64,000 nucleotides of DNA from Ananas comosus (lineage: Eukaryota; Streptophyta; Magnoliopsida; Poales; Bromeliaceae), in assembly GCF_001540865.1 (NCBI RefSeq), contig NC_033632.1:9634271-9698270 (forward strand), in the 5' to 3' direction. The notes beneath the pieces are model-generated. The model saw only the letters and a list, made by a program, of their open reading frames with translations, was not told the DNA's origin and searched no databases. A program made the translations under genes and the position numbers. Below, piece by piece: positions 57,163 to 64,000 of the stretch; the stretch's first letter is position 1, and each line of letters starts with the position of its first letter.

Positions 57163-59728
57163 TTATGTCGCCGGGAAGTTGGAGTTTGTCGGCACGCCTC
57201 CGCCGCCGCTGCCGCTGCTGGTGCTATTATTATTATTATTATTATTGCTGTTATGATTGATAGCGTTATTATTATTAGCGTTATTATTGTTGCCTGTTTG
57301 ATGGGCACCGCCGATGATCGACGCGATGGCCGCGGCGAGAGCGGCGGTGAAGTTAGGATCCGCCGTTATGGCTGCCGTCGCTGCCGTGACCGTATCAGCA
57401 AGCGAGGCCGGGGGAGCCACCGCCGTGGGGACTGCGTCGCCCGACATGTGAAGGCCGGCCAATTTGGATTGGTTGTACAGCGCCTGCCCGATCACCTGAG
57501 GGATTGCCGCCCCGAAAGGCGCGGCCGGCCCCGCGGCAGCGCCGCTGGGGATCAACGGAACTCCGAATTGCGCCAGGGGCCGCTGCAGCTGGTGAAGCTG
57601 GTTGTTCGGGGTCTGGGTCAGGTCCAACGTGACGGTGGGGAACGGCGCCGACGCCGAGATCGTGGCCATGCTCGTCGAGCACGGCAGTATCGTCCGGGCG
57701 AGGAAGTTGGGGTTCATCAGCCCAGCGGAGCTCGACATGGAACCCGAAAGCAGCATCGTCGCGGCTGCGGACGTGGTTGATGCCATCGCCATCGCCGCCG
57801 GCGGGAGCGGGTGGTTGTGGTTGCCCTCGTACGTTGTGATCAAGATCGACCGGTCCTCGGCGCACCTCTGAACCTGTTTTATTGATCACTAAATTAGCTT
57901 AGCTACTTGTATAATCTCAACTGCAGGAGGATTAGGTTGTGATCGAATATACATAATAAACATAAATATATATGTAATGGCGGAAGGATACATATATATA
58001 TATATATAAATAGTAATTAAATACCTGTTTACGGACGGGGCAGCCTGTAGCCATGGTGCATCGGTAATAAGCCCGAGGACAAGGGTTTCCTTTGGCCATT
58101 TTTTGCCCGTATTTTCTCCATTGACAACCATCAGTGATCTGTAAAACAATTAATTAATACGATCATTAACCATTAATCGTTGAGCTCGCGCAAGCGCACG
58201 CGCGCACACACACACGAAATTTAATTTAAATTTGCTTGCTTTCGCTTCCTCATTATATGTACCATGGGGGCTTCGGAGCGAGCGCGGACCGAGACGCGAG
58301 CTTTCCTCATGGTGGCTTCTTGGGCTTGTTGTTCCGGCCCCTTCGGTGGGGCCATCTTCGGGTTCTTGTTCGGGATCCAGCCGTCGTCGGGGCTGTCTTC
58401 CCTCGCGGCTCTTTCGTTGTCGATGGCGGCAACCTCCTTATTAGTAGTCGGCGACGTGGACCGGTCCAGACTGCCGCCTTCGGTCGAGGAGTTTGAGGCC
58501 TCATCGGTCGCGTGATCTGCCACGGCGGGACCCAAGTCCATGAACTGCCGCGGCACCATCGCTCCACTTTCCATCTTCTCATCCACAGCCTACACCAAAT
58601 TGTGTTGTGTTGTGTTTTCATTAATCCAGGACACCCACCCGAAGATCACGAATTAAGATAGCTTGATATGGACAAATATGTGATCTTATATTTGATTGTT
58701 TAATAACGATAATAGCTAGGGGGCGGAGATAATTACCTCATGGGACGATTGGTTTCCGACATTTTTTTGGTTTCTTTGTTGAAGCAGTGTGAAGAGATGC
58801 ATCTGAAGGGCATTGTAGTTGGAGGTCACTTGGTTCAGCATCCCCCTAAGTTTCTGGTTCTCTTCGTTCATCCGACCGAGCTCCGCCTGCATCGCCGCCA
58901 ACTGCGAAGCAACAAGCGATCACGTTAAGCCCAATTTCCTCAGCCTAATTTAATTACCCACAATCAAATATTATCATCTAAACCGTCGATCGGATCAAGT
59001 TGATTAATTACGTACCTCGCTCTTTTCTTCTTTATCTTCCTCGTTCGGATAAATCCCGTCGTCCACCGTCGACTGGTCGCTCTTCGTGTTCGCCGTCAGA
59101 AGCTGCAGGCCAGTCTAAAATGCGTAGATATTCAATTAGCTAGAGAAATTAATTAGAACTGGATATACATACATACATACATGCCATCATCATCATGCAC
59201 ATTTTAGAGTCGGGACCAGTTGAAGGCACGAGCGAATTATTACTTTTTAATTTTATTACCATCACCTAACTAACCTGCTGAAAAAGTTAGGATTGATTGA
59301 GGATCAATCAGTTAAAAGTTTTATTTAATTGTAAAATAGTCTGTCATCCTTCACATAGATTGAGCCTCTTATTTTTGTATACCGTCAAAGGCAATGAATT
59401 CGATGGAGGGTGCAATTAATAAACAAGAGCTAGCTAGTATACTAACATTGATGGTGAGATCTTCCTTCTTGATGGCGAGGCCCGGCACCTTGAGACCGAG
59501 ATCGGGCTCCGCCGCGGCGCCGCGGCTCGACTTCTTCTTCTCGTTGGAGAAGAAATCCATCTCCACGGATTTTGGGGGATCGAAGCTGCCGGTGTCCATG
59601 GAGTGCGGTCGGGAGTGGAAGAAGATCCGGCCGGGGTCTGCGGCGGTAAAGAATCCGAGAGAAGCTGAATTCGCGTTCGACGTGAGACCACCGCCACCGC
59701 CACCGCCACCGCCGCCGGGTTTGTCCAT
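57163..59728 (-). CDS. WRKY31-like: WRKY transcription factor, group IIb (WRKY6/31/42-like)
   Basis: Six exons: 59728-59447, 59114-59016, 58901-58737, 58589-58263, 58138-58025, 57873-57163. Donors begin GT and acceptors end AG, giving 565 codons plus stop. Residues 1-94 hold a poly-Gly run, a Lys patch (KKK, 64-66) and the [18 protein letters not shown] motif. A leucine-zipper-like coiled coil lies at about 128-169. The WRKY domain has WRKYGQK at 298-304 and a C-X5-C-X23-H-X1-H zinc finger (C318, C324, H348, H350). The intron after VRKQ, before VQR, is diagnostic of groups IIa/IIb, and the N-terminal motifs indicate IIb. The C-terminus has an Ala-rich segment and an Asn-rich run. Family members bind W-boxes in the nucleus, in stress, senescence and phosphate responses; its targets here are unknown. 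MDKPGG is the chosen start; an in-frame ATG at 59899 would add 57 low-complexity residues. Confidence 0.95.
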
Positions 59729-60070
59729 ATACTGTGTAGAGCTTCGAGAGAGAGAGAGAGAGAAAGCGAGAGAGAGGGTGGAGGGTAGGGGGTTGAGAGG
59801 GGAGGAGTTTCTGAAGTCTTTTGCCGGTGAGATGGGAAGGAGAATAAAAAGGGGGTTGGGGTTGGGGTTGGGGTTGGGGGGTGGAATGGGTGGGGACACG
59901 CAGACTGGGATTGGGAGGGAGCTCAGGATGAGGTCAGATGGTGCGTCAGTGGGGACAGCTGGTGAAATCCGGGAGCGTAGAGTGGTCGTATACGCGCCAA
60001 CTGAGAGTCAGTGATCAGTTTATTAGGATGCAGAAAATGTATACATAAAGATATATAAATGCAACCTGTA
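59729..60070 (-). promoter_or_regulatory. WRKY 5' leader and probable core promoter
   Basis: The leader is pyrimidine-rich on the sense strand: (CT)n opposite 59745-59775 and (CCCCAA)n opposite 59851-59882. A TATATAT on the minus strand at about 60050-60057 is a candidate TATA box, roughly 325 bases above the ATG. The in-frame ATG at 59899 opens without a stop into the main frame. TATA placement is tentative. Confidence 0.5.
59851..59882 (+). repeat. (GGGGTT)n G-quadruplex-prone tract in the WRKY leader
   Basis: Five G-runs of four or more separated by TT lie on the plus (template) strand, about 120-155 bases upstream of the WRKY start codon. Confidence 0.88.
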
Positions 60071-61250
60071 CACTTAAAATATATTGATTATTAAATAGTT
60101 CAAATCAAAAAATTCTATTTGTACACTCTAAAAAGATTAGATCTTGCACCCTTTTTTTTTTTTAGAATTCACAAAAAAATAAATATTTTTAGTAACAATA
60201 AAAAAATTAATGTGAAAATAGAAAATTAATGACATTAGGATTGAGAGAGTGTAAAATATACAGCCTATTTTGTGATGTACTAATAGCATTATTTTTTTTT
60301 TATCTGGTAAAATTTATCTATTCCTTGTATTTTTCTAATATCGCAGCTTTGTTCTTATTTGACCATGTTAGCTCCCGATATAAGAAAAAAAAATAACTAT
60401 TTTTTTTTTATCATAAATATGCTTATTTTTATTGACTTTATATTATTCTCTGATATTTGTTTTTTCTAGTACTAATTAAGGAACAGAAAGTTTAGTTTAT
60501 GTGCAAGTTAATTAGGACTAAAGTGTTAAATTTAAAACACAAGGACTAAGTTGCAACATGATGATAGCACAGGGACCATCCATGCATGCATTTAACCCTA
60601 TTTATTTTAGTAAAAATTTGCAGCTAGTAAAATTATATTTTTATATTAATCCTTTTTATTTTGTTAGAATTAGATTATCGCTTAAGTGCGTACAAAATAC
60701 ATAGGTTATATCTTTAAATATAAAATAAACAGAGTAACAAATTAACTTTGTTAACATATTCTCGATCCCCTATATATTTAAAAGAAACAAATTAAGGCAC
60801 CGTTTATGCATTATTCTTATATATATTGCTACTTTGAATTGGACTTTGTGTGCTATTTTGAAATTGACTTTTCGGTTAACAGGGAAATTAATCTAAACGC
60901 AAAAAAGAAAAAAAATAATAATGTGAGAACTTCCATATATATTTTACAATCAAGAGTAAGACCTATTGATGTACATATAGTAGAATTAATTATTAAATTA
61001 TATGGGGCTAAAAAGGTTCTGGTCTCAGTTGGTTATCTCGGGTTCGGGTCACATTTGTCAAAGTCCAAATTAAGAGATGTTATCATTCTCCTTGATTACA
61101 CACAATAACTTGATTACACACCATATATATATATATACATATATGGGAATAAGAAATTTTTGAGAGTCTGAATGAATGAAGCGGGTAGCATGCTATTTTT
61201 TTCTCAAAAAAAAAAAAAAAAATTTCTGAGAGCTTTTGCAAAATAACCTA
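60071..61250. other. AT-rich upstream region of WRKY, no gene seen
   Basis: Homopolymer-rich, without supported coding. One tRNA-like segment is at 61012-61055 and a palindromic (AT)n stretch at 61124-61145. Confidence 0.55.
61012..61055 (+). repeat. tRNA-derived (SINE-like) promoter remnant
   Basis: TGGTCTCAGTTGG fits a polymerase III A box, and GGTTCGGGTCA, 12 bases further on, is a B-box-like match. The spacing is too short for a functional tRNA gene, and no acceptor stem is seen. Confidence 0.4.
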
Positions 61251-61359
61251 CAGTTTAGGGGCCTCTGTGCATTTTTACCAAACTTTTAGTTAGGGGCGTT
61301 GGGAACATTTCCAAGAGGTTTCGGAGCACATAGAGAGAGAGAGAGAGAGTCAAAGGATG

Positions 61360-61665
61360 CGGGGACCACCTCGCGGAATCCACCGCCTCCGATTGGCCCG
61401 TCGCGTTCCACGTGGGAGAAAACGTCAACCGCTTTGACTCGACCCCACACCGAACCGGAGCACCATTAGGGGGAGGGTGAGAGGTAAGCGGTGATGGGAC
61501 CGGTCCTAACTGGGGAGGGGGCGGTGGGCCCCACTGATCGCGGGCGAGTCGCGGCGTTGACCAAGGACACGACCGCTTCCCCGGGCGCCACGTCGGCGTA
61601 GGGACCGCGGTGGGGCCCATGTTGGCCCGCCATCTGTGTTTCGATTGGTCTCTCTCTGCTTTCAT
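61360..61665 (-). promoter_or_regulatory. GC-rich cis-element cluster upstream of WRKY
   Basis: In 300 GC-rich bases lie a perfect CCACGTGG G-box (61408-61415) and W-box cores TTGAC at 61424-61428 (minus), 61434-61439 (TTGACT, plus) and 61557-61562 (TTGACC, plus). A GTGGGCCCCAC site (61525-61535) combines two TCP-type motifs. It is 1.7-1.9 kb above the WRKY start. An open minus frame through it is a by-product of composition. Confidence 0.5.
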
Positions 61666-63790
61666 TGGTACCTATGGACTGGATTTCAGTTACGAGTCCT
61701 ACTCCGGCATAGGGATTAATTGTTACGTGTGGAAAAGGGCGTCGCAGCAGTAGTAGTAGTAGTAGTATGACTAGTGCATTAATGCAATCAAAATTGTATG
61801 AAGCTTAATTGAATACTTTCTAAATATTTTATGTCATTTTTAACCGTAAGCACGGACAATTTTATATATACAGCTTCCTATAAATATATTGAATAGCACG
61901 TATATTTCTATAAAATTTAACTTTTTAGATTTATATCTTTAAAAGTTCAGTGATTTTCATATTTACTCATCCAGTTTGTATTTTTTTTAACAAAAAATAA
62001 ATAAAATGTTAATTTTTCATCATAAATATTTTTCTCCAACGTCCGAAATATTAGAATCGTGCAAAAATATCCTCTCAAAATAATTTCCCATCGTCATCCT
62101 TTCTTTTTCTGTAAAAACTAATCTAATCTATCACTATTGCAATTTCTTCTCTACCTTTTCTCTCACTCTTTTTTTTTTTTTACCTATCTAATACTAATTC
62201 CAGACGCTCGACATGTGGGTGAAGATGGATGAATTGGGACGAACATATTCTAGTTATGGATTTAAAATTAGCACGAAGGAGAGAGGGGAAGAGGAAGAGG
62301 AAAAAAGTTCACATTGCTAGGATTTTGATCGAAATAGGATTTGATTGATAATATCATAGAGGAGAAAAAATCAATTTACCTCACTCACTAATTACCAAGG
62401 TTACGTATTTTACCTATGGTTAATATATTTTTTTCACGGACACTAACAACAGGAGTATATTTGAAACCGTTAGGACTTTTTGAGGGATAAATTAATGTGA
62501 AAACTTGAAATTTATATAGATATATCTGCTATTCGATAGGTTTACTGAGAGCTGTATGAAATTATCCCTTAATATTAATAGTATATTTAAATCATAGATC
62601 AATGCTATTAAATCATATTTCCTGATTCATTTAGCATTATTTACTTAGTATTTTGATGGTAAAACGTGTATTTGAAACCTGACCACTATATATATAACGT
62701 TAAAAAAGTTATAAAATTTAATTTCTATTCATCATAAGACGTAAATTATATATATTTAATCGTATGGATTGTCGATTCGAACGCTTCATTATCGAAAATG
62801 ATGTGAAAGTATCAAAAAATAGTGCTTGGAATAGTATTTTAATTCGATGCTCAATTTATAAAAGGGACAGCTAATTATTTCTTTCAAATGTAAAACAGTA
62901 TGAATGGTTATAGCGAAACCATACCATTAAGTTAAAATTTTATCTAATATTTAAGCAGCAGGATTTGGACAAATGGCTTGACCCGTCCCTATGTGATGGC
63001 GAATTGCCAGTTTTTGCTTCACTACAAAAAGTCTAATAAGGTATAAAAAAGTGTTCAGATTGGGGAAAAAAAAAAAGGGTACAGATCTAAACAGTTCAAT
63101 TTTATATAAATTTATTTTTCATGAAAATTTCAGTGAGAAAGAGTTTTATGCATTACAGATAAAATATCTGCTTCTACTTATAGTTTGATCAATGAAAACA
63201 TAGTGAAAACTAAAAAGAGCCTCTTTCTCTTTCTCAGTTTCTCTTGCAATTTTCAGTTTCCCTTCTGATGTGAACCGAACCATAGGTTTACGAAACATTT
63301 TTATTTTCTTGCTGAGCTAATGAACAATAATCGCAAATTTTCTTCAATCAAAAATGCATTTTTTTAAAAAAAAAAAATTGAAAACTGATATCAACAACTC
63401 CAACTCTACGTGGAAACAAACATCTCCTAACTCAAATTGGATTTGCTGCTTATGGGTCCTTTAGTTCTTCTAAATTTTCACACCAATGGAGCATTGAGTT
63501 ATCGTAAGAGTTAGTTGATGCAGCCTAAACCGTGCTTGAGATGAAAGAAGCACAAAGGCAGATGAGAAAAATAGAAGAATCTCTTCTAAATTAAAGATGA
63601 TTGTTATTTCTGTAAAATTGTCTTTACAAAACGCTAATCAGTTATTGTATAGACACACTCACCTAATCACAAAATATGAATTTAACCCAAGTCTAGGCCA
63701 AATCAACCATAAATATTACAAAACTCTGGTCTAACTCGAAATAATAAATGAAACAAAATAACATTATCGAAATTAATTAAAGAAGGCCTA
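61666..63790. other. No gene seen
   Basis: AT-rich, with a short (AGT)n tract at 61750-61770 and several poly(A/T) runs. Confidence 0.5.
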
Positions 63791-64000
63791 AAACTACAAA
63801 TTCAAAGGTCAAGACAATTGACTTTGGGTATCAAACTGAGCCAAAATGGTGATAGCGTGCGGTTCATCTCAAAAGGCTCTTTCCAAATTGGGGTTGCAGG
63901 CTAAAAAGACACCCGAGCTGAAAGTTATGGCCATTTCACCATACTCAGATCAGAACCGCATCAGCTAGGCCCTCAATTGGCTTTATTTCGACTGGATTTC
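63791..64000 (+). repeat. Repeat fragment related to 50595-50735, runs out of the window
   Basis: It shares the TTTGGGTATCAAAC, CCAAATTGGGGTTGCA and GAAAGTTATGGCCATTT blocks in the same order and spacing. Probably part of an LTR or untranslated region of a retroelement. Confidence 0.6.

Noticed and set aside
57139..57780. Long plus-strand ORF opposite the last WRKY exon
   Set aside because: Rich in Arg/Gly from the GC-rich antisense of a confirmed exon; no domain and no start context.
59394..60014. 206-residue plus-strand ORF opposite WRKY exon 1
   Set aside because: Contains the antisense of the poly-Gly and (CCCCAA)n tracts. Composition explains it.
61255..61665. 136-residue minus-strand ORF upstream of WRKY
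   Set aside because: Pro/Ser/Arg-rich low-complexity sequence in a GC-rich promoter-like region, with no recognisable domain.

Overview
The window is nuclear plant DNA. It holds one intact host gene near its right end, a WRKY group IIb transcription factor on the minus strand at 57163-59728. Almost all the rest is transposable-element sequence. The gene's GC-rich exons in AT-rich surroundings and the nested LTR elements suit a commelinid monocot; pineapple is possible, but I cannot prove the species.

Layout. 1-902 and 24219-25805 are two halves of one LTR-like repeat split by element A. Element A (903-24213 as assembled, target duplication CGAAG) is a Copia-type, gag-only element. Its gag is cut inside the first zinc knuckle by a solo LTR (3093-5590, duplication GCTAC). 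Its second ORF is cut by element B (8391-16220, duplication CTGAA), a same-family element in the opposite orientation. From about 14382 to 24148 the assembly is unreliable: two indel-rich versions of the same B/A junction lie on either side of a 25-N gap.

25.8-46.4 kb holds repeat fragments, a decayed Copia element with recognisable integrase, reverse transcriptase and RNase H (28285-35660), Ty3-type LTR pieces, a CACTA end (39419-40830), a third copy of the A/B internal region (40831-42897) and a Ty3 integrase remnant. 46.58-53.08 kb is a CACTA (En/Spm) element on the minus strand. The C-terminal half of its transposase reads normally. The N-terminal half (49192-50545) can be read only from the base-by-base complement taken left to right, so this block is string-reversed without being complemented. 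No known biological process makes such a sequence, so it is almost certainly an assembly or file-handling error. 53.08-55.02 kb holds another Ty3 LTR piece and a protease remnant.

57.1-61.7 kb is the WRKY locus: six exons, a leader with an in-frame upstream ATG and a (GGGGTT)n tract, and a GC-rich upstream segment with W-boxes, a G-box and a GTGGGCCCCAC site. 61.7-64 kb is AT-rich and has no gene I can support.

The most notable biological entity is the gag + ORF2 family of A, B and the 40.8-kb copy. It has two-knuckle gag, no pol, and an unrelated second ORF just upstream of the 3' LTR, so it presumably depends on enzymes from another element.
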